DNA of 64,000 nt. It comes from Phycisphaerales bacterium. GTDB lineage: Bacteria; Planctomycetota; Phycisphaerae; Phycisphaerales; UBA1924. The stretch covers positions 1 to 64,000 of the forward strand of contig JAGQON010000015.1 of the NCBI GenBank assembly GCA_020427395.1. The letters run 5' to 3'. Positions 34,909 through 44,543 of this stretch are shown piece after piece. The position numbers and the translations under genes are program-made. The notes under the pieces were generated by a model, which saw only the letters and a list, made by a program, of their open reading frames with translations, was not told the origin of the DNA and did not search any database. Within the stretch, counting starts at the first letter, position 1. The number at the start of each line of letters is the position of its first letter.

Positions 34909-36246
34909 ATGAAGAGATTGACCATGAAACGAGCAACGACCATCGCGATCGCACTCACCGCAAGCTCAGCATTGGCTCAAGATTGTTCGTGGGATCTTGA
35001 AACGACGCCGAACCCGCAGGGGAGCCTGATTCTCTACGGTATCGATGGCATTGCGGGCGACAACATTTGGGCGGCCGGCAAGCGGTACATCTTCCAGCTT
35101 GGCGATTCTCAGACGCTCAACTACATCGCCCGCTGGGATGGAACAGCGTGGACAGAGATGACGGTTCCTCAGCCCAGCCAACTCCGCGACTTTCAGTCGC
35201 TTAGTGACGTTCTGGCAATTGATACAGATCATGCAGTTGCCGTTGGCACATATAACCCGTCTTCTGGCTCATCTCTCGCGCAATCAATGCTGTGGGACGG
35301 GACTGACTGGGAGCTGCTGCTCTCTCCTGCGTATAGCGGCGGAAGCGGTTTTTATGGGCTTGGAAAGGCTGGAGAACAGGTATGGGGTGTAGGGTACAGG
35401 TATTCGGAGCTCCCTCCGCCGGCCGCACTGAGCTACCCGATGGCTGCTCGTTTCGATGGCAGTAACTGGGATGTCGTATTTGTGCCGCCGCTCGCCGAGA
35501 CCGGCGGGCGTAGCACCAACTACTTGCATGACATTGAAGGCGCGAGCGAGAATGATGCGTGGGCCGTCGGGAGCGCGCAGGAGACAGGGACCGGTGGGTT
35601 TGGCCCGGCGGCGATGATGGTTCGGTGGGACGGATCGGAGTGGTCGCAGTACGATCTGTTCCCGATCCTGCAATCAACCTCCTTTTCGAGTCTGCAGGCG
35701 ATCGAAGTCATCAGCAGCAATGACGCGTGGGCGGCAGGATATGACTACGACATCTCTCTGCAGCAGACGATCCCGCTGATCGTGCACTGGGACGGCAGCT
35801 CGTGGAGCAATGTGCCAGTCCCAACATTCGACGAAACCGCGGAGCTCCGTTCGATCACGGCGCGTAGCGCGGACGATATCTACGCAGCGGGAACACAGAT
35901 TGATGCCAATGGCTTCCCGCACGCATTGATACTGCATTACAACGGCAGCGACTGGTCGGTGATCCCGGAATCTGAGCTGGCCGACTTCGGCACATGGTTC
36001 CGAGCCATGACCTCGGTCGATGGCGAGGTCTGGGCTGCCGGTCAGTCGAACGATCTCAGCACGGGAATCACGCAACGGAAAGTTGATTGCACTTCGTGCC
36101 CGTCGGATCTCAATAACGATGGGACGCTGGATTTCTTTGATGTCTCCATCTTCGTGAATACACAACCCGACTTCGATGGGAGCGGGACCTTCGACTTCTT
36201 CGATGTGAGTGCGTATCTCAACGCGTACAGCGCTGGATGTCCCTGA
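34909..36246 (+). CDS. secreted beta-propeller protein with GC-type dockerin tail
   Basis: About 445 residues. ATG 34909 follows AGGA closely; ATG 34894 and 34924 are alternatives. Signal peptide ends SALAQ. The body has repeated blades built on ARWDGTAWTEMTV, VRWDGSEWSQY and VHWDGSSWSNV with NDAWAVG or NDAWAAG, a BNR/YCF48-like pattern. Two dockerin loops (DLNNDGTLDFFDVSIFV, DFDGSGTFDFFDVSAYL) end SAGCP. It lies 39 bases after the previous gene. No catalytic residues are apparent. Confidence 0.8.
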   Translation: MKRLTMKRATTIAIALTASSALAQDCSWDLETTPNPQGSLILYGIDGIAGDNIWAAGKRYIFQLGDSQTLNYIARWDGTAWTEMTVPQPSQLRDFQSLSDVLAIDTDHAVAVGTYNPSSGSSLAQSMLWDGTDWELLLSPAYSGGSGFYGLGKAGEQVWGVGYRYSELPPPAALSYPMAARFDGSNWDVVFVPPLAETGGRSTNYLHDIEGASENDAWAVGSAQETGTGGFGPAAMMVRWDGSEWSQYDLFPILQSTSFSSLQAIEVISSNDAWAAGYDYDISLQQTIPLIVHWDGSSWSNVPVPTFDETAELRSITARSADDIYAAGTQIDANGFPHALILHYNGSDWSVIPESELADFGTWFRAMTSVDGEVWAAGQSNDLSTGITQRKVDCTSCPSDLNNDGTLDFFDVSIFVNTQPDFDGSGTFDFFDVSAYLNAYSAGCP

Positions 36247-36263
36247 TAGATCAGAAAGTAGAT

Positions 36264-37808
36264 ATGGTGAAACGGCGTACAAACTACAGAATGCAAATCG
36301 TCGGCGTCAGCACCGGGATTCTCTGCGTGAGTACCTCGGTACACGCAGGCATCGCACCCGACTGGGAAACCATCATCCCATCAACCGATACGCTGAATCT
36401 CTCCTTCGCGAGCTGTGTGACCGCTTCGGATGGGACGAGCTTTGTTCTCACGGGGATCAGCTTTATTGACGATCTCGGTGTGCATCGGGTCAACTCCAAC
36501 GGCTCGATCGGCTGGTTCTCGCGATATGCTGGGCCGCTCGAGCAGGATGTTCCCGCGGGCATCACGCTGTCCTGGGATGAGCAGTTCGTCTATGTGCTCG
36601 GTCGAAGCTCGGTGCCTGGCTTCGGCGACGCTGATTATGCGATCATCAAGTACGATGCGGCAACCGGCGAGGAAATCTGGCGACGCTTGGTCGACGGCGG
36701 GAATACCGGCATCGACAGCCCACAAGACATCGCAGGCACACCCGATGGCGGTGTTGTCGCGACCGGCGGGTTCGCGACGCCGGACGAACAACGAGACTTC
36801 GGAACGGTCAAGCTCAGTGCCAACGGCGATGAAGTTTGGCGGCGCTACTACACTGGTCAAGGGCCGTTCCTCTTTGAGAACGACGACGGCAACGAGATCG
36901 TGGTCACACCCGAGGGCGATGTCATCGTGAGCGGCGGGGCCAAGGCAGGTAGCAGCAGCAACGATATCTTCACCATCAAGTACGATGGCAATGACGGCAC
37001 AACGATCTGGGAGAATCAGTACGGGACCTCGGCGAATGAATCGGTCCGAGACCTGATCCTCGCAGAAGATGGTGATGCCATCGCTTTCATCTCTGGGCCG
37101 TTCGGGCTCGATCGTCAATGGGTCGTGCTGCGAATCGATGGCGATACCGGTGTGCAGCGATGGGTCACGCTTGTCGATCCCGGGCAGGACGAATCGTACG
37201 GCCGGATCACGGAGGGCCCCGACGGCAGCATCTATGCCACAGGAGCAACCGATCCCGATGGCGACGATGGGAACAACAACGAGAACCTGATCACGATCGC
37301 CTACGACGGCCAGACCGGTAGCGTTCGCTGGGTGAGCGAGTTCGGCGACCTCGGCGCGGGCGATTCAGAATACGGCTCTGACCTGTGTGTCGGTAGAGAC
37401 GGACGCCTGTATGTGTTCGGCTCGACTGGTTCGGACTCACTCGTGGGACAGATGTTCGACCGTGATGCGCTCATGCTGTGCTACAACACAGCGGACGGCA
37501 GCATCGAGCAGGTCAGCGTGCTTGAGTTCTCTGACCCGGCCAGCGAAGACGGGGACTGGCTCTACAGAACCGGCTCCGATGAGCTTGGGCACATTTTAGC
37601 GTTCGGCGTCGCGAACAGCTCTGACATCATCGCGACACGGTATACGTTCGAGGCTGCTTGTCCAGCTGATCTCAATGACGATGGTTTGCTGGACTTCTTC
37701 GATGTCTCGTTCTTCGTCAACTCACTGCCCGACTTTGACGGGAGTGGAGACTTTGATTTCTTTGATGTCAGCGCGTTCCTTAGCGCCTTCAACGCGGGTT
37801 GCCCCTAA
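36264..37808 (+). CDS. secreted PQQ-like beta-propeller protein with GC-type dockerin tail
   Basis: About 514 residues from ATG 36264; the frame opens at 36237, inside the previous gene. Signal peptide ends VHAG. The repeats have the PQQ/SBBP form: IIKYDAATGEEIWRR, TVKLSANGDEVWRR, TIKYDGNDGTTIWEN and TIAYDGQTGSVRWVS, with TGG/VSGGA strands between. Tail DLNDDGLLDFFDVSFFV and DFDGSGDFDFFDVSAFL ends NAGCP. Co-transcribed with its neighbours. These propellers usually serve as scaffolds; the PQQ-binding residues of dehydrogenases are not obvious. Confidence 0.8.
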   Translation: MVKRRTNYRMQIVGVSTGILCVSTSVHAGIAPDWETIIPSTDTLNLSFASCVTASDGTSFVLTGISFIDDLGVHRVNSNGSIGWFSRYAGPLEQDVPAGITLSWDEQFVYVLGRSSVPGFGDADYAIIKYDAATGEEIWRRLVDGGNTGIDSPQDIAGTPDGGVVATGGFATPDEQRDFGTVKLSANGDEVWRRYYTGQGPFLFENDDGNEIVVTPEGDVIVSGGAKAGSSSNDIFTIKYDGNDGTTIWENQYGTSANESVRDLILAEDGDAIAFISGPFGLDRQWVVLRIDGDTGVQRWVTLVDPGQDESYGRITEGPDGSIYATGATDPDGDDGNNNENLITIAYDGQTGSVRWVSEFGDLGAGDSEYGSDLCVGRDGRLYVFGSTGSDSLVGQMFDRDALMLCYNTADGSIEQVSVLEFSDPASEDGDWLYRTGSDELGHILAFGVANSSDIIATRYTFEAACPADLNDDGLLDFFDVSFFVNSLPDFDGSGDFDFFDVSAFLSAFNAGCP

Positions 37809-37849
37809 TCGAATCTCATCTCAGTCACGATCTTAGATTGGTCATACAC

Positions 37850-40432
37850 ATGAACACCACCACACATACCATGCTCACACTGCTCGCGGCGATCTCTGCC
37901 TCGACTGCCAACGCACAGTTCTGCAACTTCGATGACGCGGTTTCGTACCAGCTCAGCGAAGACCCCAACTACATCGTCTCGGGTGATATCGACAATGACG
38001 GCGATATCGATCTGATCGTGGATTCCAACGGCCCCGGCGGCGACCCGACCACCATCCTATGGAACGATGGCAGCGGTGTGTTCAGCATCGGGCCCTCGCT
38101 TACCAGCGGCTGGGGCTTCGGCGAGGTCGCGCTGGGCGATATGGACGGCGACGGCGACCTCGATGTGCTGCGTTGCAACTACTTCTCCAACGGTGTCTAC
38201 TTCTTTCGGAATACCGGTGGTGGCACATTTGATCCGGGCATTTTCTATGCCGGCGGTGGTGGGTGCGTCAGTGTCCTGTTCACCGATATCGACGGCGACA
38301 AGGATCTCGACTTCGTCACAGTGGATCACTTCGGAAGCCAGATCAGGCCCTACCGCAACATCAACGGGCTCGGGTTCACCTCCGTCGGGTTGTTCGCGGC
38401 CAATGTCAGCCCGTACGGCATGGACGCGGGTGACATCGACAACGATGGTGATCAGGACATCATCGTCGGCAACGAAGACTCGAACACCGTGACGGTACTC
38501 TACAACGCGGGCAACGGGACCTACCCGACACGGCAGGCATTTATCGTGGGTGAACGACCCGTCGAGGTGATCTTCGACGATTTGAACAACGATGGCAACC
38601 TCGATGTGGTCGCGACCGATTGGGACGGGCTCATGAGCCTTGGCAATACGGTGTCGGTCCTCATGGGCGACGGCTCCGGAAGTCTCGCCCCGCGTCAGAC
38701 CTATACCACGGGTGTCGCACCGAAGAGTGTACAGGCCGCGGATCTCAACAGCGACGGGTTTACCGACCTTGTTGTCGCGTGTCAGGTGGGCGATGTGATC
38801 TCGCTGCTGGCGGGCAACGGGGATGGGACCTTCGAACCTGCCCAGACCCTCGACAACGGCACCAACCCGATCAGTGTCGCGCTGGATGACTTCGATGGCG
38901 ATGGTGCGATCGACATCGCGTATGTCGACAATACATTCAGTCGTGTCTACACCATGAGCAACCAGTGTGATGTGCCGGTCGATCCACCGGTGCTAAGCGT
39001 CAACTGGCAGGTGGGCTATGACAACTCCTTCAATATCGATCGAGGAAGCCATGTCGTTGTGAACGATCAGGGAGAGGTCATCATCGCCGGCACGACATCG
39101 GTCAACAGCAACGAAGAAAACTTCCTCGTCGCCAAGTTCGATGCGCAAGGCAACCTGGTGTGGAGCGCGTCATACAACGGGGATGGCGACCACTACGATC
39201 AGCCGGGGTTTCTCGGCCTCGACCCCGACGGGAATATCTATGTCGCGGGACAGTCGTGGGGGAGCGGCTCGAGCGTGCAGTGGGCAGTGGTCAAGTACGA
39301 CACGGACGGTAATCAGCTCTGGGTTCGCCGGTACGACGGCGGCAATCCGCAGGCGCAGCAGTACCCGCGCGGCTACGCGATCGGCCCCAACGGCGAGTTC
39401 GCCATGACAGGATGGGCCCGTGATGCGACTTTCCTGAATGTGTTCTTCGCCGTTGTTTGCTACGACGCTATGGGTAACCAACTGTTCGATACCACCTTCC
39501 CAACCACGCACGCAGGCAGCGCCAGCGCCCAGGGCGAAGCGGTCACCTTTGACCCATCGGGCAATATCATCGCGACTGGCTACGGCTCCGATGACGATGA
39601 GTTCGGCAAGGAGATGATCACCGCGAAGATCAACCAGAGCGGGGTGGTGCTCTGGGAAGATGTGCTCGATCTCACGAGCGATACCTCACGCAACGAGACG
39701 CTCGCCCGAGCGATCACCACGGACAGCGCGGGCAATGTGTTTGTCGCCGCAACAGTCTCGGTCAACGGATTCAGCGACAGCGATGCCGCGGTCATCATGT
39801 ACGGCGCGGACGGCACGCTGATTGATTCCGTGTTCGATAGTCGTCCAGGCAGCGTGACACCCCACGCGTTCACATGGATCGACTCGGATCAGGTTCTTCT
39901 CTCCGGCTTCGGTCCGCTGGGCGTATTCGCGGCGAGCTTTGATCCCGCCGGCAGTTTCGATTGGTCCGTTGATATCCAGAGCGTCTCGAACTCTGATAAC
40001 AAGGCAGGGCATATCGCGCACAGCGATGACGGGTTCATCTACTTCATCGATGCGGATGGCGGAGATATCGTCGTCGAGCAATGGGGCACCGACGGCGTGT
40101 TCCAATCCCGTACACGGTTCGACTCTGGTCAGCCCTCGGAGTCGCCCGCCGGGATCGCGTCGGGCACCGGCGGACACCTGTATGTAGTAGGCCAGTACAT
40201 GCCCGACATCGTGAACCGGCAGGATGTGCTTCTCTACGACATTGTGGGTGATGCTGGCACGGGCTGTCTTCCCGATCTCAACAACGACGGCAACCTCGAT
40301 TTCTTTGATGTCAGTGCATTCCTCAATGCCTTCAACAGCGATAACCCAATCGCGGATCTGACGGGTGATGGGAATCTCGATTTCTTCGATGTGAGCGCAT
40401 TCCTGAACGCGTTCAACGCCGGCTGTCCTTAA
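37850..40432 (+). CDS. secreted FG-GAP plus PQQ-like propeller protein with GC-type dockerin tail
   Basis: 860 residues from ATG 37850 (frame open from 37799, within the previous gene). Signal peptide MLTLLAAISASTANAQ. The N-terminal half has FG-GAP repeats (DIDNDGDIDLIV, DMDGDGDLDVL, DLNNDGNLDVVA) ending near 390. The second half has SBBP/PQQ-like repeats (VAKFDAQGNLVWSA, VKYDTDGNQLWVR). Two dockerin loops (DLNNDGNLDFFDVSAFL, DLTGDGNLDFFDVSAFL) end NAGCP. It looks like a fusion of the two propeller types found separately in neighbouring genes. Confidence 0.82.
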   Translation: MNTTTHTMLTLLAAISASTANAQFCNFDDAVSYQLSEDPNYIVSGDIDNDGDIDLIVDSNGPGGDPTTILWNDGSGVFSIGPSLTSGWGFGEVALGDMDGDGDLDVLRCNYFSNGVYFFRNTGGGTFDPGIFYAGGGGCVSVLFTDIDGDKDLDFVTVDHFGSQIRPYRNINGLGFTSVGLFAANVSPYGMDAGDIDNDGDQDIIVGNEDSNTVTVLYNAGNGTYPTRQAFIVGERPVEVIFDDLNNDGNLDVVATDWDGLMSLGNTVSVLMGDGSGSLAPRQTYTTGVAPKSVQAADLNSDGFTDLVVACQVGDVISLLAGNGDGTFEPAQTLDNGTNPISVALDDFDGDGAIDIAYVDNTFSRVYTMSNQCDVPVDPPVLSVNWQVGYDNSFNIDRGSHVVVNDQGEVIIAGTTSVNSNEENFLVAKFDAQGNLVWSASYNGDGDHYDQPGFLGLDPDGNIYVAGQSWGSGSSVQWAVVKYDTDGNQLWVRRYDGGNPQAQQYPRGYAIGPNGEFAMTGWARDATFLNVFFAVVCYDAMGNQLFDTTFPTTHAGSASAQGEAVTFDPSGNIIATGYGSDDDEFGKEMITAKINQSGVVLWEDVLDLTSDTSRNETLARAITTDSAGNVFVAATVSVNGFSDSDAAVIMYGADGTLIDSVFDSRPGSVTPHAFTWIDSDQVLLSGFGPLGVFAASFDPAGSFDWSVDIQSVSNSDNKAGHIAHSDDGFIYFIDADGGDIVVEQWGTDGVFQSRTRFDSGQPSESPAGIASGTGGHLYVVGQYMPDIVNRQDVLLYDIVGDAGTGCLPDLNNDGNLDFFDVSAFLNAFNSDNPIADLTGDGNLDFFDVSAFLNAFNAGCP

Positions 40433-40463
40433 ACTGATCTATCAACTCGAAAGGCGGTAGGCC

Positions 40464-41864
40464 GTGCGTATCAATAACTCAATCAATCATCGATCGCTGC
40501 AAGGTTTTGGTCGACTCTCCGCGGTTCTCGGCCTTGCCGCGCTTCATGCGACAGCGGGTCAGCCGGAGATCACGCTGACCCGCATCGCTTCACCTGATTC
40601 ACATGTTCGCCCTCTGGGCAACCGACCCTCGATGCACAACGGACTCGTCGCTTTCTACGGCTACCGTGGTGAGCTCTACGGCGAGGATGAGGTCATCGCT
40701 GTGGTCTCGCTCGATGCCCCGGGAGTGTTCAGCATCCTCGCTCAGGACGGCGACCCTCGCCCCGATGTGCCAGGTTCGGTCTTCAGCTACTTCGCAAATC
40801 CCGCGATTCATAATGGGCGAGTTGTCTTTCTTGGTGGCGAGTTTGGGACCCTCTCCAGCACATATACGGCACGGATCGATGATCCGTATACGCTCTATAA
40901 CGATTCAGGCATCAACAACCCGGTGTATTCACACCTGGGTGTTTCTACACCGGCCTCCCAATCTGGCGTGGCTTTTATCGATTCGACGAACACCACCCAT
41001 TTTCTCGGGCTGCGGAATACACCCCTGCCCTGCGGAACAGGGACATTCGGATTCGAGAATATCAACGGATTTCAGCATGTACCCCAGGGCGGTGATTACC
41101 TGATTTGGCCAGCCCGTGTCAACACGCTTGAGTACGACAGCAACGCCGTTGTTGCGTTCCACGCGCCAGCGGGTCAATTGAACTGCGTCGCAACCGGGCT
41201 TGATACGATCCCGATTTTCGGCGGACCGTTCGGATACTTCAGCTACGCAGATACCGATGGGCAAGATGCCGTTTTCATCGGTTATGAGCCAACGGTGAGC
41301 TTTGATCGGTTTCAGGGGGTGTATCTGCGCGATCTCTCTGGCACCGGTGAGATCACACGCGTCATTGACACCGATATGGACGCGCCGGATGTCGTGGGAA
41401 GTTTCGGACCCATCAATCATGTCACCTTCGACGATCACCTCATCATCATCGAGGCCTGCGCGGGCGGTAGCGGCGGCTGCGCTGAGTACGGCTTCTTTGG
41501 TTGCTTCCTTGAAAATGGGCAGCCCGGGGAAGTATTCAAGATCTTGACCACTGCCGATAGAATCGATGGGCGCGTGATAGGTGACCTCACCATGAGCCCA
41601 GCGGGTCGTGACGGGAATCAGTTCGTTTTCGATGTGCGTCACAATGTACAGGACGCCTCAGTTTATGTCGCCACGATCACGCGGGCTTCAGCAGGGTGCA
41701 TCCCGGACCTGACCGGTGACGGCGTGCTGGACTTCTTCGATGTGAGCGCGTTTCTCAGCGCGTACAACTCAATGAGTGCTCCAGCGGACTATACCGGCGA
41801 CGGTGTCTTCAACTTCTTTGATGTGAGCGCGTTCCTCAATGCGTTCAACGCCGGCTGCCCCTGA
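40464..41864 (+). CDS. secreted protein of unknown fold with GC-type dockerin tail
   Basis: 466 residues from GTG 40464, with AAAGGCGG upstream. Signal peptide (SAVLGLAALHATAG). The body has beta-rich repeats around GLVAFYGYRG, GRVVFLGGEF, GVAFID and QDAVFIGYEP, the style of planctomycete proteins with repeated choice-of-anchor-like blades. I do not recognise an exact family. Two dockerin loops (DLTGDGVLDFFDVSAFL, DYTGDGVFNFFDVSAFL) end NAGCP. Last gene of the first sigma-54 unit; a terminator follows. Confidence 0.77.
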   Translation: MRINNSINHRSLQGFGRLSAVLGLAALHATAGQPEITLTRIASPDSHVRPLGNRPSMHNGLVAFYGYRGELYGEDEVIAVVSLDAPGVFSILAQDGDPRPDVPGSVFSYFANPAIHNGRVVFLGGEFGTLSSTYTARIDDPYTLYNDSGINNPVYSHLGVSTPASQSGVAFIDSTNTTHFLGLRNTPLPCGTGTFGFENINGFQHVPQGGDYLIWPARVNTLEYDSNAVVAFHAPAGQLNCVATGLDTIPIFGGPFGYFSYADTDGQDAVFIGYEPTVSFDRFQGVYLRDLSGTGEITRVIDTDMDAPDVVGSFGPINHVTFDDHLIIIEACAGGSGGCAEYGFFGCFLENGQPGEVFKILTTADRIDGRVIGDLTMSPAGRDGNQFVFDVRHNVQDASVYVATITRASAGCIPDLTGDGVLDFFDVSAFLSAYNSMSAPADYTGDGVFNFFDVSAFLNAFNAGCP

Positions 41865-41896
41865 TCGACTTCTGCTCCCATGCCCCATCCCCCATG

Positions 41897-41924
41897 ACCC
41901 GGTTGTTTCTGCTGCCGGGTTTTT
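41897..41924 (+). terminator. Rho-independent terminator
   Basis: ACCCGG (41897-41902) pairs with CCGGGT (41915-41920), followed by TTTT. It lies 33 bases after the stop at 41864 and ends the dockerin unit before the next sigma-54 promoter. Confidence 0.75.
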
Positions 41925-41933
41925 GTCTATCTC

Positions 41934-41958
41934 TGGCCATGGTGGTGAAATCTGGCCA
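41934..41958. promoter_or_regulatory. paired TGGCCA sites, candidate enhancer
   Basis: TGGCCA at 41934 and 41953, 19 bases apart, 74 bases before the -24 element at 42032. The pair matches the geometry at 32507/32526. Confidence 0.65.
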
Positions 41959-42031
41959 CCACAGTTGGCTGCAATGGACCAGACAAAGAGTATAAATCGG
42001 ATCTGAAGATCCGCAAATGACGATATTGATC

Positions 42032-42048
42032 TTGGCATTTGGCTTGCA
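42032..42048 (+). promoter_or_regulatory. sigma-54 (-24/-12) promoter
   Basis: TTGGCATTTGGCTTGCA matches the -24 TTGGCA and -12 TTGCA elements with exact spacing, 40 bases before the cytochrome start. It should drive 42089-47018. Confidence 0.8.
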
Positions 42049-42088
42049 GTGATCTGTCAGGGTGCTCTGCACCCAGAAGGGGGTTGAG

Positions 42089-43318
42089 ATGAGTCAGCAG
42101 TATGAAAGCAAGACGACATCACGGCGGAGACAGGTTGTGTCACTCGCTGTCTGCGGGATCGCGGCCGCCAGCACACTTATGCTGGGCTTGGGCGACCCGC
42201 CCGAGCCTGAAGGGCCCGGCGGGGGGCAGTATGTGATCCTGGCCAACAACGATCTTGGCATGCACTGCATGATGCGGGATTTCTCGCATTTCATGATCCT
42301 ACCGCCGTTCAACACAGTCCAGGCCGTGGTGATCAAGCGTGGCAATGATCCCGATGTCATCGACATCTCTGAAGGCAGCGATTTCACAGTCGATTTCAGT
42401 GTTCCCGGCAATACCCACTCGTCCACGAAGTCGAACTTCTGGGAGTACGATGAGGCGTTGCTCGGCGTCGACCTACCGCCTGACATCGGTCTGACCGGCA
42501 ATGGCCTGAGCGGCCAACTTGAGGCGATGCAGCATAAGTGGGAAATCACCGGCGTGCCCATCACGCCGGAGGACGATGCCGGCCGAGTGAATCCATACCA
42601 GCTCGCCAAGCTCAGTGTCTATAAGGAAGGCACCGGGCTCGTCGCGCAGACGCAGACGGTGGTCCCGGTATCGTGGGAACTCTCGTGCAATGTCTGCCAT
42701 GGCGACCCCTCTCCGGGCATGAATGTCGAGGTCGATGTGCTCCGTGACCATGACCGGTTGCACAACACGAACCTTGAGGCCAACCAGCCGGTATTCTGTG
42801 CCGCATGCCACGCCGACCCGGCCTTGGGAGCGCCCGGTCAGGCTGGGGTCTCGACTTTCTCCTCAGCAATGCATGGCGCACACGCCGACCGACTGGGTGA
42901 TCTGCCCGCCAGCTTCGACAATCAGTGCTACGCATGTCACCCGGGGCGTCGAGCCCAGTGTCAGCGCGATGTGCATTCGTCTCGTGGGCTGGATTGTGTT
43001 TCCTGCCACGGCGAGATGAGCGATGTCGGGGCACCGACACGCACTCCATGGGTCGATGAGCCCCGTTGTGCCGACTGCCACTCCCGCCCGGGATTCGAGT
43101 TCGAGCAGCCCGGCAAGCTATTCCGTGAGTCCGTCGGGCACGGCGGAGTCTCTTGCTTTGCGTGCCACGGCAGCCCTCACGCGATCACACCGGCCACAAC
43201 CGAGACCGACAACTTGCAGGCGATCCTGCACCAGGGATTCGCGGGGGTGATCTCCGATTGCACGGTCTGCCACACCCGCACACCCGACGAACCGTTCTTC
43301 CACAGCCGTGACGACTAA
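42089..43318 (+). CDS. secreted seven-haem c-type cytochrome
   Basis: About 409 residues from ATG 42089 (AAGGGGG upstream); an upstream in-frame ATG at 42062 lies too near the promoter. A hydrophobic signal (LAVCGIAAASTLMLGL) is followed by an N-terminal domain of about 180 residues (LANNDLGMHCM, then SHFMILPPFNTVQ). Next come seven CxxCH haem sites: CNVCH, CAACH, CYACH, CVSCH, CADCH, CFACH and CTVCH. This is the arrangement of periplasmic or surface multihaem electron carriers. It is the first gene of a sigma-54 unit whose other members are dockerin proteins. No terminal reductase or porin partner is in the window. A role in extracellular or periplasmic electron transfer is inferred. Confidence 0.88.
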   Translation: MSQQYESKTTSRRRQVVSLAVCGIAAASTLMLGLGDPPEPEGPGGGQYVILANNDLGMHCMMRDFSHFMILPPFNTVQAVVIKRGNDPDVIDISEGSDFTVDFSVPGNTHSSTKSNFWEYDEALLGVDLPPDIGLTGNGLSGQLEAMQHKWEITGVPITPEDDAGRVNPYQLAKLSVYKEGTGLVAQTQTVVPVSWELSCNVCHGDPSPGMNVEVDVLRDHDRLHNTNLEANQPVFCAACHADPALGAPGQAGVSTFSSAMHGAHADRLGDLPASFDNQCYACHPGRRAQCQRDVHSSRGLDCVSCHGEMSDVGAPTRTPWVDEPRCADCHSRPGFEFEQPGKLFRESVGHGGVSCFACHGSPHAITPATTETDNLQAILHQGFAGVISDCTVCHTRTPDEPFFHSRDD

Positions 43319-43332
43319 GAAAGGAGCATGAG

Positions 43333-44514
43333 ATGACGAACAAAGTACATGCAGTTTCGATCGCCCTGCTCCTTTGTGCCTCATCGCAGGCAATAGGGGC
43401 CGATGGGTACAGCGTCAGCGATTTGGGAACCCTCGGCGATGCCGTCGCCGCGGCTGGTATCAACGAGGACGGCGTGAGTGTCGGGTACGCACTCGACCTG
43501 CTCTACCGCTACCACGGGTGGGTGAACACCAACGGGGTATTCGATCAGGTCACGGGCATGGGTATGAACGGGCAGGGGCAGATGCTCGGCATCAACGACT
43601 TCAACCGTTCGATCTTCGCGTCCTATATGCTGGGCATGCTCAGCACCAACGCCGCGATTTACGACGGCAGCATGCCCATGATGATCGGCATGATGATGCC
43701 GTGCGCCATCAACAACAGCGACTTCATCGTGGGGTCTCGCTTCGTGACGGGCCCAACCGGGCTTCGTGAAGAGCAGGCCTGCTCCTGGCACATGATGAAT
43801 GGAATCCAGGATCTGCCGGTGCTCAGCGGCGCGAGCAGTTCGATCGCCAAGGGGCTCAACGATGCCGGCTGGATCGTGGGTAGCTCGATCCTCCCGGGAT
43901 CGCTCACGCCGACCGCGACCCTCTGGCACAATGGTGCGGCCAGTGATCTGGGTACGCTTGGCGGCAATATGTCGCAGGCCATCGCGATCAACGCGGCAAA
44001 TCAGGCGGTTGGCATCAGTGAACTCGCCAACGGTGAGACCCACGCGTTCCGATTCGACCTCGATGCGAACGGCTCGGTGCTGGCCCGCGTCGATCTGGGA
44101 TCACTCTCAGGTGGATATTCCATCGCGCTTGCGATCAGCGACGCGGGACAGATCGTTGGAACCTCCGGGAATCGGGCCGTGCTCTGGGAGAACGGTAAGC
44201 CGATCGATCTCAACTCACTCATCCCGACGAACAGCGGGTGGGTGCTCAATAAGGCGACGGGTATCAATGAGTCCGGCCAGATCGTGGGCGTCGGCTCACT
44301 CGGCGGCGACCCCTTCCGTGCGTTTGTACTGACCCCCACGGAAGGGTGCGTCGCCGACCTCAACGGGGACGGCGCGCTGGACTTCTTCGATGTCAGCACC
44401 CTGCTCACCGCCTACAACAGCCAGGATCCGCTGGCGGATCTCAACAACGACGGACAGTTCAACTTCTTCGATATCTCGATCTTCCTACAGGCATTCCAGG
44501 CCGGCTGTCCCTGA
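43333..44514 (+). CDS. secreted HAF-like repeat protein with GC-type dockerin tail
   Basis: 393 residues. AAAGGAG lies about 10 bases before the ATG. Signal peptide SIALLLCASSQAIG. HAF-type repeats: DLGTLGDAVAAAGINEDG, KGLNDAGWIVGS, DLGTLGGNMSQAIAINAA and TGINESGQIVGVG. Two dockerin loops (DLNGDGALDFFDVSTLL, DLNNDGQFNFFDISIFL) end QAGCP. It begins 14 bases after the cytochrome stop, so it shares that transcript. Confidence 0.82.
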   Translation: MTNKVHAVSIALLLCASSQAIGADGYSVSDLGTLGDAVAAAGINEDGVSVGYALDLLYRYHGWVNTNGVFDQVTGMGMNGQGQMLGINDFNRSIFASYMLGMLSTNAAIYDGSMPMMIGMMMPCAINNSDFIVGSRFVTGPTGLREEQACSWHMMNGIQDLPVLSGASSSIAKGLNDAGWIVGSSILPGSLTPTATLWHNGAASDLGTLGGNMSQAIAINAANQAVGISELANGETHAFRFDLDANGSVLARVDLGSLSGGYSIALAISDAGQIVGTSGNRAVLWENGKPIDLNSLIPTNSGWVLNKATGINESGQIVGVGSLGGDPFRAFVLTPTEGCVADLNGDGALDFFDVSTLLTAYNSQDPLADLNNDGQFNFFDISIFLQAFQAGCP

Positions 44515-44543
44515 TCAAGTTCTTCATACACTGAAAGCAACCC

